Assembly: GCA_016195025.1 (NCBI GenBank)
Contig: JACQAL010000025.1
Coordinates: 1 to 45,711 of the forward strand
Source: Bacteroidota bacterium
GTDB taxonomy: Bacteria > Bacteroidota > Bacteroidia > Palsa-948
DNA length: 45,711 nt
Direction: 5' to 3'
The position numbers and the translations under genes are program-made. Below the pieces are notes generated by a model. The model was not told where the DNA came from, did no database searches, and was given only the letters and a program-made list of their open reading frames with translations. Shown piece by piece: positions 23,970 to 32,945 of the stretch (position 1 is its first letter; the number at the start of each line of letters is the position of its first letter).

Positions 23970-23977
23970 CAAACTTA
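23970..23977 (-). promoter_or_regulatory. -7 element of sppA
   Basis: TAAGTTTG on the minus strand, an exact TAnnTTTG, 36 bases before the ATG at 23933. No TTTG at the ideal -33 distance; an ATTG lies 22 bases upstream. Confidence 0.5.
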
Positions 23978-24087
23978 TTAAAAAACAATTGGCAGTCAGC
24001 AATGAATAACGGGCAAATGATTTGAACAATTTCCCTACTGTCTGCACCTGTTTCGTAATTTCGTATCAATTAGTTTTTCGAAGATTT

Positions 24088-24579
24088 ATGAACAAGGCAT
24101 ACCTTCTGCTGGGAAGCAATCTTGGAGAAAGAGAAAATTATTTGCTTGATGCGAAAGCGCAGGTTAAAAAAAATATTGGCAAGATAATTTCTGAATCTTC
24201 CTTATATAATACAGCCGCATGGGGAAAAGAAAGTCAAAATGATTTTCTGAACCAGGTAATTTCTGTCGAAACAAATTTACCGGCTGAAAAACTTTTGGAA
24301 GCAATTCTTTCCATTGAAAAAAAAATGGGAAGGGAGCGGAATAAAAAATGGGAGGCGCGGATTATTGATATTGATATTTTGTTTTTCAATGATGAAATCA
24401 TTCGAACAAAAAACCTCACCGTTCCACATCCGCATTTGCACGAAAGAAGATTTGCGCTTGTTCCGCTGGCGGAAATTGCCGCAGATTTTATTCATCCTGT
24501 TTTAAAAAAATCTATCAAATCTCTTTTGCGAGAATGCAAGGACAACCTTGAAGTAAAAATCCTCCCAATCATAAAATGA
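24088..24579 (+). CDS. folK: 2-amino-4-hydroxy-6-hydroxymethyldihydropteridine pyrophosphokinase
   Basis: 163 residues. It transfers pyrophosphate from ATP to the pterin in folate synthesis. Family motifs are YLLLGSNLGERENYL (5-19), SSLYNTAAWGKESQNDFLNQV, EKKMGRERNKKWEARIIDIDILFF (Mg/ATP aspartates in DIDI) and VPHPHLHERRFALVPLAE. The frame extends upstream to a TTG at 24022, but the ATG at 24088 fits the conserved N-terminus. It overlaps the nucleoside kinase gene by 4 bp, a pairing common in Bacteroidota. Confidence 0.95.
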   Translation: MNKAYLLLGSNLGERENYLLDAKAQVKKNIGKIISESSLYNTAAWGKESQNDFLNQVISVETNLPAEKLLEAILSIEKKMGRERNKKWEARIIDIDILFFNDEIIRTKNLTVPHPHLHERRFALVPLAEIAADFIHPVLKKSIKSLLRECKDNLEVKILPIIK

Positions 24580-25184
24580 AACGACTTCCTTTTTTTATTT
24601 CCATAGAAGGAAACATTGGCGCAGGAAAAACCACGCTGGCAAAAATTCTTGCGAAGGAATTAAACGCTTCATTACTTTTGGAAAAGTTCGAACAAAATCC
24701 TCATCTCGAAAAGTTTTATAAAAACCCCAAACAGCATGCGTTGCCGGTTGAACTCTGGTTTCTGGCGGAAAGGTTTGAACAAATGAAATCTCAAATCTCA
24801 AATCTCAAATCTCAAATCCTGATTTCCGATTACAACATTGACAAATGCCTCATCTTTGCAAAAGCAAATCTTTCAAAAGAAGATTTTCTGATTTATAAAA
24901 AGTTTTTTGAAATCATTCAGCCATTGATTCCACAACCCAATCTTTTGATTTATCTTCACCAAAATCTAAATCAACTCAGAAAAAATATTCAGAAGCGCGG
25001 AAGAACTTACGAGAAAAAAATTTCATTCAATTATCTTAATAAAATTCAAAAAGGATATGAATCTTACATTAGAGGAAAGAACAGAAAACGGGTTTTAATT
25101 TTAGATTGCCACTCCTTCAACTTGCTTGAAAAAGATCCTATTGAAACCCTGGTTTCTAGGATAGAACGAACATTGAGTTGTTAA
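24576..25184 (+). CDS. Deoxynucleoside kinase
   Basis: 202 residues. A P-loop kinase that phosphorylates deoxynucleosides in salvage. Walker A is EGNIGAGKTT (~11-20); ELWFLAERFEQ and SDYNIDKCLIFAKANL (the family's (D/E)R-S / DY-F-K region), LIYLHQNLNQLRKNIQKRGR (the lid arginines, quoted as key segment) and a C-terminal LDCHSFN follow. Residues ~71-82 (SQISNLKSQIL) are encoded by a 7-bp tandem array and replace the variable loop between the two helices. Coupled to folK through an ATGA overlap. Confidence 0.9.
   Translation: MKRLPFFISIEGNIGAGKTTLAKILAKELNASLLLEKFEQNPHLEKFYKNPKQHALPVELWFLAERFEQMKSQISNLKSQILISDYNIDKCLIFAKANLSKEDFLIYKKFFEIIQPLIPQPNLLIYLHQNLNQLRKNIQKRGRTYEKKISFNYLNKIQKGYESYIRGKNRKRVLILDCHSFNLLEKDPIETLVSRIERTLSC
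24786..24820. repeat. Heptanucleotide tandem array in the deoxynucleoside kinase gene
   Basis: AAATCTC four times plus AAATCCT, 35 bp, read in frame. Confidence 0.93.
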
Positions 25185-25205
25185 CAAGACCTACTGATAA
25201 AAAAA

Positions 25206-25235
25206 TTTGCTTTGTTCAAAAAATAATTACTTTTG
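25206..25235 (+). promoter_or_regulatory. Promoter of the TPR lipoprotein gene
   Basis: TTTG at 25206-25209, an 18-base spacer and TACTTTTG at 25228-25235 (exact TAnnTTTG). The ATG at 25288 would follow a leader of ~45 bases. Confidence 0.75.
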
Positions 25236-25287
25236 TCTCAATTCTTACAAAAATCAATCCCCTGAAACCAAAACCAATTCATTCAAT

Positions 25288-27033
25288 ATGAAAAACCAAT
25301 TACAAAACATTGCTTTGTCAATGCTCGCTGTTGCAGGTCTTGCCTCGTGTGCCGGCTTGGGTTCCATGATGAAGAAATATGATAAAATGGTAAAGTATGA
25401 AGTGAAACCTAACCCGCTTGAAATGCATGGAGATACTGTTGCGGTGAATGTTAGCGGAAAATATGACCCGAAATATTTTGCAAAAAAAGTTGAACTCACC
25501 ATCACCCCAACTCTTAAATGGAATGGCGGAGAAAAAGCACTGAAACCCGTAACCGTAAAAGGAGAAAAAGTAACCGAGGGAAGCGGAACCACTGTTGTGT
25601 TTAAAGATGGCGGAAGTTTTTCTTACACCGACAGAACTGCTTACATGCCCGAAATGAAAAACTGCGACCTCGTTTTGAAAATTAAAGGCAAGCAAAAAAG
25701 CAAGGAAAAAGATTTTCCTGAGAAAAAAGTTGGAGACGGAACAATTATTACTCCTCTTCTGGTGAAGAACGATGAAAAACCTTTGCTCGGCAAAGATAAT
25801 TTTCAGAAAACCTATCCTGTAACTCAGCAAACTCAGATTTTCTTTCTGGTGAATATGTCTGACATCCGCTCTTCCGAAGTGAAAGGCGAAAGCATGACGG
25901 CTACTCAAAAATTCATTGAAGAAAAACGTGTGGCGAAAAGATTTGTTTTCAAGAATGCAAATATTTCTGCTTATGCTTCTCCCGATGGAGAACTTTCGCT
26001 TAACGACCACCTTGCTAAAGACCGCGCGAAATCCACTTCAAAGTATTACATGAATCTTGCAAAAGGAAAACAAAAAGATAAAACACAAACGCTTCCCGGT
26101 GCCGATGCGGAAACTTTCTATACCGTTGTAACCACCGCAGAAGATTGGGATGGATTCAAAACCGCTATGCAGGCATCGGGAATAAAAGATAAAGAACTTG
26201 TGCTGCGCGTTCTGGAAATGTATCCTGACGGAGAAAAGCGCGAGAAGGAAATCAAAAATCTTTCTGCCACTTACAACGAAATCCGCGAACAGATTCTTCC
26301 CAAACTCCGCAGAAGCGTGATGACATGGAACTGCGAACAGCAAAGCCGGAGCGATGAAGAAATTTCTAAACTCGCTTCCACCACCCCCGATAGTTTGGCG
26401 AAAGAAGAAATTCTTTATGCAGCAACTCTTTCAACCGACATCAACACAAAACTGAACATTTACAAAAATGCCGACCGCATGTATGGCTCCGATGACTGGA
26501 GGCCATCCAACAACGTTGCCTATTGTAACATCATGCTCAACAAACCTTCCGATGCGCAAACTGCCATTGATAAAGCGAAAGGAATGAACCAGGGAAATGA
26601 AGTGATGGACAATGCGGGAATTCTGAAACGCTGGAGTGGTGACCGGAAAGCGGCTATGGAAATGTATAACAAAGCCGGTTCAGGAATGGAAGTGAATCAC
26701 AACAAAGGAATCGTAAACATCCGCGATGGAAAATATACCGATGCCCTTGGAAACTTTGGTGCAGAAAATTCTTTCAATGCCGCGCTTGCAAAAGTTCTTG
26801 CCGGAAACGGAGATGGCGCGCTCACCACCCTTGATGCCAGCATGGAAAAAGAAGACGCGCTTTCCTATTACCTGAAAGCAATTGTTGGCGCACGCCAGGG
26901 AAAAGCAGATTTGCTCATCAACAATCTAAAGATTGCAATTAACAAAGATGCTTCCTTCAAGAGCAAAGCGAAAGAGGATTTGGAATTTTTTAAGTTCCGC
27001 GATAACGCTGACTTCAAAGCGCTGGTAGGATAA
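25288..27033 (+). CDS. Lipoprotein with OmpA-like segment and TPR-like repeats
   Basis: 581 residues. A lipoprotein signal (MLAVAGLASCAG, lipidated Cys ~22) predicts anchoring in a membrane facing the periplasm or surface. The N-terminal third (about 35-220) is beta-rich and has no assigned family. ANISAYASPDGELSLNDHLAKDRAKS (~230-255, key residues A-S-P-D-G, N, R-A) resembles the OmpA-like motif used by Bacteroidota envelope proteins. The C-terminal third has TPR-like helical pairs (TKLNIYKNADRMYG, NNVAYCNIMLNKPSDAQTAI, KAAMEMYNKAGSGM, DALSYYLKAIVGARQGKADL). It is monocistronic, bounded by its own promoter and a terminator. A role in outer membrane organisation is plausible but not shown. 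Confidence 0.85.
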   Translation: MKNQLQNIALSMLAVAGLASCAGLGSMMKKYDKMVKYEVKPNPLEMHGDTVAVNVSGKYDPKYFAKKVELTITPTLKWNGGEKALKPVTVKGEKVTEGSGTTVVFKDGGSFSYTDRTAYMPEMKNCDLVLKIKGKQKSKEKDFPEKKVGDGTIITPLLVKNDEKPLLGKDNFQKTYPVTQQTQIFFLVNMSDIRSSEVKGESMTATQKFIEEKRVAKRFVFKNANISAYASPDGELSLNDHLAKDRAKSTSKYYMNLAKGKQKDKTQTLPGADAETFYTVVTTAEDWDGFKTAMQASGIKDKELVLRVLEMYPDGEKREKEIKNLSATYNEIREQILPKLRRSVMTWNCEQQSRSDEEISKLASTTPDSLAKEEILYAATLSTDINTKLNIYKNADRMYGSDDWRPSNNVAYCNIMLNKPSDAQTAIDKAKGMNQGNEVMDNAGILKRWSGDRKAAMEMYNKAGSGMEVNHNKGIVNIRDGKYTDALGNFGAENSFNAALAKVLAGNGDGALTTLDASMEKEDALSYYLKAIVGARQGKADLLINNLKIAINKDASFKSKAKEDLEFFKFRDNADFKALVG

Positions 27034-27055
27034 AAGTTCTGTTAACTAAAGCGTG

Positions 27056-27088
27056 TTAAAAACCCTCCACTACGGAGGGTTTTTTTAT
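27056..27088 (+). terminator. Intrinsic terminator after the TPR lipoprotein gene
   Basis: AAAAACCCTCC, loop ACTAC, GGAGGGTTTTTTT: an 11-bp stem with a long T tail, 23 bases after the stop codon. Confidence 0.92.
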
Positions 27089-27100
27089 TTATCATTCTCC

Positions 27101-27108
27101 TAATTTTG
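27101..27108 (+). promoter_or_regulatory. -7 element of the first SPOR-domain gene
   Basis: TAATTTTG, an exact TAnnTTTG, 21 bases before the TTG start at 27130. No TTTG at -33. Confidence 0.5.
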
Positions 27109-27129
27109 TGTAAATAAAAAATTTATGTC

Positions 27130-28044
27130 TTGAAAAAGATTTTTATTCTTCTTTTTCTGTTTTCGTTTTCAAAAGTTTTCTCACAAGCGCAGGACAGCGC
27201 GCAAAAATTTTCCCTCGACCTCAAAGGGCAGATTAAATTCGGAAAACAAAATCTTGATTCCACCACTGTGTATGTATACGATGATACCACTTCCACCATC
27301 GTAACACAAATTACATCCGATGTAAAGGGCTGGGTGGCATTTGCTATTCCGCTGAAAAGATTTTTTGTGGTGAAGTTTACCAAGCCCGGTTATGTAACTA
27401 AAATTATCACCATTGACACGCATGTTCCCAAGACAAGCAAAGGAAATTATTTTTTCGGATTTTCCATTGACTTGTTTGAAGAAATTCCGGAACTGGATGT
27501 TTCTGTTCTCAAGCATCCCATAGCCAAAATTTTCTTTAACACGTTTACAAAAAAATTTGATTACGATTACAACTACACTGCTAAAATAAATGAACGGGTA
27601 AAAGAAATGTATCGCAAATATTTTCTTCTGAAAAAAGAAGGCAAAGGAATTCAGGCAAAAGTTTCGCAGCCGGATACAGCAGCAACTCCCATCGCTCCTC
27701 GTATTCCAGATACATTGGTGGCAGATACATCCCGCATGATGGTTGCTGATACGGCAGAGAAATATCATTTTTCAAAAATTATATTTTCAGTGCAGGTGTT
27801 GGCAGTTACGCAGCCGGCTTCAAAAAACGGGAAACTGTTCAGGCAATTTAAAAATGTAAAAGATTATAAAGATAAATCAGACAACCTGTACAAATATTAC
27901 ATAGGAGAATTCAGCAATTACGAAGACGCAAAAAAAATGCTTGACAGCATCCGTCCGCAGATTCCGAAAGCAGATGCATTTATAATTGTATTCAAAGACG
28001 GGAAAAGAATTCCTGCCAGAGAAGCCATTGAGTTCAGAAAATAA
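27130..28044 (+). CDS. Exported SPOR-domain protein, paralogue 1
   Basis: 304 residues with a TTG start (an ATG at 27125 runs into a stop after two codons). A signal peptide (ILLFLFSFSKVFSQAQ) is followed by a beta-sandwich segment (~25-105, FSLDLKGQIKFG ... GYVTKIITID) like a carboxypeptidase-regulatory domain, then FFNTFTKKFDYDYNYTAKIN (~135-154), a Pro/Thr linker, and a C-terminal SPOR-like domain (~215-300: FSVQVLAVTQPA...YKYYIGEFSNYEDAKKML...FIIVFKDGKRIP). SPOR domains bind denuded peptidoglycan, so a periplasmic cell-wall role is likely. It is a tandem paralogue of the next gene. Confidence 0.82.
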   Translation: MKKIFILLFLFSFSKVFSQAQDSAQKFSLDLKGQIKFGKQNLDSTTVYVYDDTTSTIVTQITSDVKGWVAFAIPLKRFFVVKFTKPGYVTKIITIDTHVPKTSKGNYFFGFSIDLFEEIPELDVSVLKHPIAKIFFNTFTKKFDYDYNYTAKINERVKEMYRKYFLLKKEGKGIQAKVSQPDTAATPIAPRIPDTLVADTSRMMVADTAEKYHFSKIIFSVQVLAVTQPASKNGKLFRQFKNVKDYKDKSDNLYKYYIGEFSNYEDAKKMLDSIRPQIPKADAFIIVFKDGKRIPAREAIEFRK

Positions 28045-28086
28045 TTTTCCTTTCTCATAATTAAAATTCAGAGGGCTTTTTTATTT

Positions 28087-28094
28087 TATTTTTG
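28087..28094 (+). promoter_or_regulatory. -7 element of the second SPOR-domain gene
   Basis: TATTTTTG, exact TAnnTTTG, 19 bases before the GTG start at 28114. It lies in a T-rich run following a weak GAGGGC stem, so a terminator and promoter may overlap as at 2870-2918. Confidence 0.45.
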
Positions 28095-28113
28095 TTCCCT
28101 GAATAATTTTCCG

Positions 28114-28995
28114 GTGAAACACTTGCCTATAAATAGTTTTTTGTTCTTCCTGCTTTTTTTTCCTGCTGCTGTATTTGGTTTTCACCGGGGAGATTCTCTG
28201 CATAAATTTTCTCTCGACATGAAAGGAAAGGTCATGTTCGAAAAAAAAACATTGGATAAATCTTTTGTCCGAGTGTATGCTGAAAACTCTTCCGCCTTAT
28301 TGCAGAAAATTGAATCCGATGCTTCGGGGTGGGTGGCATTTCAATTGCCGCTGCAAAAATTTTATACAGTTAAAATTTCCAAATACGGATACGTTACAAA
28401 AATTATTACGGTGGATGCCGCCATGCCTAAGTCGCTTGAAAAAGGAGATTATTATTTTGAATTTTCAGTTGATTTGTTTGAAGAAATAGAAGGGCTGGAT
28501 GTTTCGCTGCTGAAGGAGCCGGTGGCAAAAATATTCTTCAATACCTTCACAAAAAAATTTGATTACGATTATAACTATACTGCAAAAATAAATAACGATG
28601 TAAAAAAACTTTACAGCAATTATCAGTTGCTGAAGAAGCAGGGCAAGGTTCAGGTCTTTGAAAAAACCGAAGAAACAAAAACAGAAGTTTTTCCGGACAC
28701 AGTAAAAAATGCAGATGTAAAAGCCGATACACCTAAAAAACCTTCTGTAATATTTTCTGTGGAAGTATTATCGTCCAGCGAACAGATTCCTAAAAATTCT
28801 TCCTTGTTAAAGGGAATAGTAAATGCGAAAGAATATTTTGAGGATGAACTTTATAAATATTATATAGGAGAATATGCCACTTCCAGGGAAGCGGAAAAAA
28901 TGAAAGAGGATATTCTCGGCTTTTTTCCGACAGCGCGCATCATTGCTTTTAAGGAAGGAAAAAAAATTCCATTGGAAGAAGCAACTCAGAAATAA
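28114..28995 (+). CDS. Exported SPOR-domain protein, paralogue 2
   Basis: 293 residues with a GTG start. The architecture is that of the preceding gene: signal peptide (FLFFLLFFPAAVFGF), beta-sandwich (KFSLDMKGKVMFEKKTLDKS ... YGYVTKIITVD), the near-identical FFNTFTKKFDYDYNYTAKIN block, a variable linker, and a SPOR-like end (FSVEVLSSSEQIP...YKYYIGEYATSREAEKM...IIAFKEGKKIP). The block shared almost unchanged between the paralogues is the least variable part and so probably functional. The 3' end overlaps the convergent methyltransferase gene by 10 bp. Confidence 0.82.
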   Translation: MKHLPINSFLFFLLFFPAAVFGFHRGDSLHKFSLDMKGKVMFEKKTLDKSFVRVYAENSSALLQKIESDASGWVAFQLPLQKFYTVKISKYGYVTKIITVDAAMPKSLEKGDYYFEFSVDLFEEIEGLDVSLLKEPVAKIFFNTFTKKFDYDYNYTAKINNDVKKLYSNYQLLKKQGKVQVFEKTEETKTEVFPDTVKNADVKADTPKKPSVIFSVEVLSSSEQIPKNSSLLKGIVNAKEYFEDELYKYYIGEYATSREAEKMKEDILGFFPTARIIAFKEGKKIPLEEATQK

Positions 28996-29558
28996 TTTTT
29001 TCTTTCCCTGAAAAATTCCCAGAGCACAACTCCCACGCTTACTGCAATATTCAGAGAGTGTTTAGTTCCTTCCTGAGGAATTTCAATGCAGCCATCGCAT
29101 AAATCAATTATTTCCTGCTGAACTCCGTTTACTTCGTGGCCAAAAATTAAAGCGAGTTTGCTGTCAGTTGTTAGTTGCCCGTTGTTAGTTGGCAACTGAC
29201 TACTGACCACTGACCACTGACTTAGTTTAATACTTTTCTCAGCTTGTTCAACAGCATAGATTTTATATTTTATTTCTTTTATTTCCTTTATTGCTTCCGT
29301 AGTTGTTTTAAAATATTTCCACTTCACTGTTTCTTCTGCGCCCAGCGCTGTCTTTGCAATTTCTTTATGCGGAGGATGACAAGTGATTCCGCAGAGATAA
29401 ATTGCTTCCACAGGAAATGCATCAGCCGTGCGGAAAACGGAACCGACATTATACGCGCTTCGCACATTATCCAATACAATTATTACCGGAAGTTTTTTTG
29501 CAGAGCGAAATTCTTCCGGAGATTTTCTTCCCAGTTCAGCGTTGGTTAGTTTCTTCAT
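28986..29558 (-). CDS. SpoU/TrmH-family RNA 2'-O-methyltransferase
   Basis: 190 residues. A SPOUT-fold methyltransferase, usually acting on tRNA or rRNA ribose. Motif 1 is VLDNVRSAYNVGSVFRTADA (~30-49), motif 2 LIFGHEVNGVQQEI (~137-150) and motif 3 IPQEGTKHSLNIAVSVGVVLWEF (~160-182), which form the knotted SAM site. Residues ~113-133 are translated from a heptamer-based palindrome placed between motifs 1 and 2, in the variable loop after AVEQ. The substrate cannot be told from the sequence. It is divergent from mutS. Confidence 0.9.
   Translation of the reverse strand: MKKLTNAELGRKSPEEFRSAKKLPVIIVLDNVRSAYNVGSVFRTADAFPVEAIYLCGITCHPPHKEIAKTALGAEETVKWKYFKTTTEAIKEIKEIKYKIYAVEQAEKSIKLSQWSVVSSQLPTNNGQLTTDSKLALIFGHEVNGVQQEIIDLCDGCIEIPQEGTKHSLNIAVSVGVVLWEFFRERKNYF
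29161..29222. repeat. Heptamer palindrome in the SpoU methyltransferase gene
   Basis: Seven-base words GTTAGTT, GCCCGTT, GTTAGTT, GGCAACT, GACTACT, GACCACT, GACCACT. The left half (GTCAGTTGTTAGTTG) and right half (CAACTGAC...CTGAC) are inverted copies. Confidence 0.85.
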
Positions 29559-29565
29559 GATGCGG

Positions 29566-29674
29566 GTAACGAATCTTCTGCGAATCTACGAATGATAGCA
29601 AGAATCATTCACATGGATTTAGCATCTGGTATTGTTAATATTTATTCGCAGATTTGAAATTGATTTGTTATCCG
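29566..29674. repeat. Palindromic repeat, family E, between methyltransferase and mutS
   Basis: The left arm GGTAACGAATCTTCTGCGAAT and right arm ATTCGCAGATTTGAAATTGA..TTATCC are imperfect inverted copies about 30 bp long. It fills most of the gap; further repeat-like words (AGTATATTCGCATATTCGAA) continue to ~29705. Confidence 0.65.
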
Positions 29675-29719
29675 TACATCAGTATATTCGCATATTCGAA
29701 AAAATCAGTTATACGTACC

Positions 29720-32356
29720 TTGTCTACTCTATACAAATATCGTCCTGCAAAAGTTGGAAGCGCGAGCGATTCTGAAACTCCGCTCATGCAGCAGTATGCG
29801 AGCATCAAATCAAAATATCCTGATGCAATTTTACTTTTCCGCATTGGAGATTTTTATGAAACTTTTGGAGAAGATGCTATTCAAACTTCTTCCGCACTTG
29901 GAATCACGCTCACGAAAAGAAGAAACGGTGCTGCTTCGGAAGTGGAACTTGCTGGATTTCCTCATCACGCGCTCGATACTTATTTGCCGAAACTTGTTCG
30001 TGCCGGACATCGCGTTGCAATATGTGATCAGCTTGAAGATCCCAAGTTCGCAAAGAAAATTGTGAAGCGCGGAATAACGGAACTCGTTACGCCCGGAGTT
30101 TCTTACAACGATAAAATTCTCGACCACAAGGCGAATAATTTTCTTGCATCAGTTCATTTCGATAATAAAAACGGAGGCATTTCTTTTCTGGATGTTTCCA
30201 CCGGAGAATTTTTAGTGGCGCAGGGAACGATTGATTACATTGAAAAACTTTTACAGAACTTCAAACCGAGCGAAATTCTTTTTCAGAAAAATAAGAAGAA
30301 ACAGTTTGCTGAATTTTTCGGAGAGAAATTTTACACCTATGGATTAGACGATTGGGTTTTCACTTCTGAATTTTCCAATGAAACTTTGCTGAAACATTTT
30401 GCCACTTCTTCGCTCAAAGGATTTGGAATAGAAAATTTTGATTTTGGAATTGTCGCAGCAGGCGCTGCGCTGCATTATCTTGCCGCCACGCAGCACGACC
30501 GCGTTCAGCACATTCAATCCATTTCACGAATAGAAGAAGAACATTTTGTCTGGCTTGATAAATTTACAATCCGCAATCTTGAATTATTCTGGAGCCCGAA
30601 TGAGAGAGCAAAAACTTTAATCGAAGTTCTTGACATCACCATTTCGCCTATGGGCTCGCGCATGATGAAGCGCTGGCTCAGCATGCCGCTGAAAGAAAGG
30701 CAGCCGATTGAGGAGCGATTAAATAGTGTTGAACTCTTTCTGAAAAATTCTGAACTCGCAGAAGCAGTTTCAAAACAAATTCATCTCATCGGTGACTTGG
30801 AAAGATTGATTTCAAAAGTTGCCACCGGAAGAATTTCTCCGAGGGAAGTCGTGCAATTGAAACGCGCTCTTTTTGCTACGGATGAGATAAAGAAAATTAT
30901 TCAGCAGAATAAAGTTTTACAATCAATCGCTGAACAATTAAATCCTTGCCACACTATCAGCGAAAGAATTGAACGTTCACTTGTTCCCGATCCTCCGCAT
31001 GCAGTTGGAAAAGGAAAAGTGATTGCCGATGGAATTTCTGCTGAACTGTATGAACTGCGGAAAATAATGTCGTCCGGAAAAAATTATTTATTGGAAATTC
31101 AGCAGCGGGAAAGCGAACGAACGAAAATCGGTTCATTAAAAGTTGCATTCAATAATGTATTCGGATATTATCTGGAAGTTACTAATGCGAATAAGAATAA
31201 AGTTCCTTCCGATTGGATTCGCAAACAAACACTGAGCAACTGCGAACGTTATATCACCGAGGAATTAAAACAATACGAAGAAAAAATTCTTGGCGCGGAA
31301 GAAAAAATCCTTGCTTTAGAAACACAATTGTTTAACGACCTTGTTCTTTCTCTTGTTGATTTTATTCCGCCCATTCAACTGAATGCTTCGCTCATCGCGA
31401 GATTGGATTGTCTTCTTTCCTTCGCAAAACTCGCGCAGAAAAATAATTACACGCGCCCGCATAGCAACGATTCAAAAATCATTGATATAAAAGCGGGAAG
31501 ACATCCGGTGATTGAAACGCAATTGCCGGTGGGTGAAGAATACATTGCCAACGATATTTATCTCGATAACGAACATCAGCAAATAATTATTATCACCGGT
31601 CCGAATATGTCCGGCAAATCTGCTTTGCTTCGGCAAACCGCGCTTATCGTAATTCTTGCGCAGATGGGAAGTTTTGTTCCGGCACAACATGCTGACATCG
31701 GAATCGTGGATAAAATTTTTACGCGCGTGGGCGCTTCGGATAATCTTTCGCTCGGTGAATCCACCTTCATGGTGGAGATGAATGAAACGGCAAGCATTCT
31801 GAATAATCTTTCCGAACGCAGTTTGATTCTGCTTGATGAAATCGGAAGAGGCACGAGCACGTATGATGGAATTTCAATTGCATGGGCGATTGCAGAATTT
31901 TTACATCATCATCCAACCCATCCCAAAGTTTTATTCGCCACGCATTACCACGAGTTGAACGAAATGGAAAAGACAATGCCGCGCATAAAAAACTTTCATG
32001 TGGCGGTGAAAGAAGTTGGAAACAAAGTTTTATTTCTCCGAAAATTAATTCCCGGAGGAACCGAGCATAGTTTTGGAATTCACGTAGCGAAAATGGCGGG
32101 CGTGCCGAAGCGAGTAGTGGAGAGAGCAAATGAGATTTTAGAAAAGTTAGAAGTCAGAAGTGAGAAGTCAGAAGTGAAAACTACAAACGACAAACAACAA
32201 ACCACAAACGATTTTCAACTTTCTTTTTTTCAACTGAACGACCCGGTGCTGGAACAAATCAAAGATGAAATTCTGAAAACCGATATTAATACGCTAACTC
32301 CGGTGGAAGCACTGATGAAACTGAATGAAATAAAAAAATTAATAGGAGGAAAATGA
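29720..32356 (+). CDS. mutS: DNA mismatch repair protein MutS
   Basis: About 878 residues from the TTG at 29720. MutS recognises mismatches and recruits MutL. The mismatch-binding N-domain has ETPLMQQY...[16 protein letters not shown] (Phe and Glu of the mismatch wedge). Core domains follow, then the ATPase: Walker [15 protein letters not shown], Walker [18 protein letters not shown], and [10 protein letters not shown]. The C-terminal part carries a 21-residue segment (~810-831) encoded by nine heptanucleotide units. The start is uncertain: the frame is open to 29654 but that part is repeat sequence; the TTG at 29720 leaves 22 residues before the wedge motif, and the ATG at 29786 would remove the usual short N-terminus. 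Coupled to msrB by a 4-bp overlap. Confidence 0.95.
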   Translation: MSTLYKYRPAKVGSASDSETPLMQQYASIKSKYPDAILLFRIGDFYETFGEDAIQTSSALGITLTKRRNGAASEVELAGFPHHALDTYLPKLVRAGHRVAICDQLEDPKFAKKIVKRGITELVTPGVSYNDKILDHKANNFLASVHFDNKNGGISFLDVSTGEFLVAQGTIDYIEKLLQNFKPSEILFQKNKKKQFAEFFGEKFYTYGLDDWVFTSEFSNETLLKHFATSSLKGFGIENFDFGIVAAGAALHYLAATQHDRVQHIQSISRIEEEHFVWLDKFTIRNLELFWSPNERAKTLIEVLDITISPMGSRMMKRWLSMPLKERQPIEERLNSVELFLKNSELAEAVSKQIHLIGDLERLISKVATGRISPREVVQLKRALFATDEIKKIIQQNKVLQSIAEQLNPCHTISERIERSLVPDPPHAVGKGKVIADGISAELYELRKIMSSGKNYLLEIQQRESERTKIGSLKVAFNNVFGYYLEVTNANKNKVPSDWIRKQTLSNCERYITEELKQYEEKILGAEEKILALETQLFNDLVLSLVDFIPPIQLNASLIARLDCLLSFAKLAQKNNYTRPHSNDSKIIDIKAGRHPVIETQLPVGEEYIANDIYLDNEHQQIIIITGPNMSGKSALLRQTALIVILAQMGSFVPAQHADIGIVDKIFTRVGASDNLSLGESTFMVEMNETASILNNLSERSLILLDEIGRGTSTYDGISIAWAIAEFLHHHPTHPKVLFATHYHELNEMEKTMPRIKNFHVAVKEVGNKVLFLRKLIPGGTEHSFGIHVAKMAGVPKRVVERANEILEKLEVRSEKSEVKTTNDKQQTTNDFQLSFFQLNDPVLEQIKDEILKTDINTLTPVEALMKLNEIKKLIGGK
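32149..32211. repeat. Nine-unit heptanucleotide array in mutS
   Basis: AGAAGTC AGAAGTG AGAAGTC AGAAGTG AAAACTA CAAACGA CAAACAA CAAACCA CAAACGA: 63 bp, exactly 21 codons, in two blocks (AGAAGTS and CAAACNA). Confidence 0.9.
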
Positions 32357-32940
32357 AATCTTCGAAAAGCGAAATTGTACGAACCTGCGAAAAGAAAACA
32401 ATAATATTTTTTTTGTTTCTGTTCACTTCAATTTTTTTAAATGTAAGTTGTCAAACTAACTCTGATAAAAACATGAGCAACGAAGAAAAAAAACCGGCTG
32501 ACCCGCAGCATGCAAATAATCCATACTACTCGCATTCCGATACAACTCCCTTAAATGTTTCAAATGCCGAATGGAAAAAAATTCTTTCGCCCGATGTGTA
32601 TGCGGTGGCGCGCGAAGCAAATACCGAACGCGCCTTCACAGGAAAATACTGGAACTACGAAGGCATCGGCACTTACTATTGCGCAGTATGCGGCAACCCG
32701 CTCTTCCGTTCCGATTCAAAGTTTGCGAGCGGATGCGGCTGGCCCAGTTTTTTTGAATCCATCCGCAAGAACAGCACGGTGTATAAAAAAGATTCTTCCT
32801 TCGGAATGGAACGCACGGAAGTTTTATGCGGAAGATGCAACTCGCATCTCGGGCATATTTTTGATGATGGTCCTCCGCCAACCCATAACAGGTATTGCAT
32901 GAACTCCATTGTGCTGGACTTTCTGCCCGATAAAAAATAA
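32353..32940 (+). CDS. msrB: Exported lipoprotein methionine-(R)-sulfoxide reductase
   Basis: 195 residues. A lipoprotein-type signal ([15 protein letters not shown], Cys ~33) precedes a full MsrB domain (~65-193): [22 protein letters not shown] (described by its W-K-L-P-Y pattern), two zinc CxxC pairs (CAVC, CGRC), [10 protein letters not shown] and the catalytic Cys182 in [11 protein letters not shown]. It repairs methionine-R-sulfoxide in envelope proteins. Its start overlaps mutS by 4 bp. Confidence 0.94.
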   Translation: MKSSKSEIVRTCEKKTIIFFLFLFTSIFLNVSCQTNSDKNMSNEEKKPADPQHANNPYYSHSDTTPLNVSNAEWKKILSPDVYAVAREANTERAFTGKYWNYEGIGTYYCAVCGNPLFRSDSKFASGCGWPSFFESIRKNSTVYKKDSSFGMERTEVLCGRCNSHLGHIFDDGPPPTHNRYCMNSIVLDFLPDKK

Positions 32941-32945
32941 TTCTT

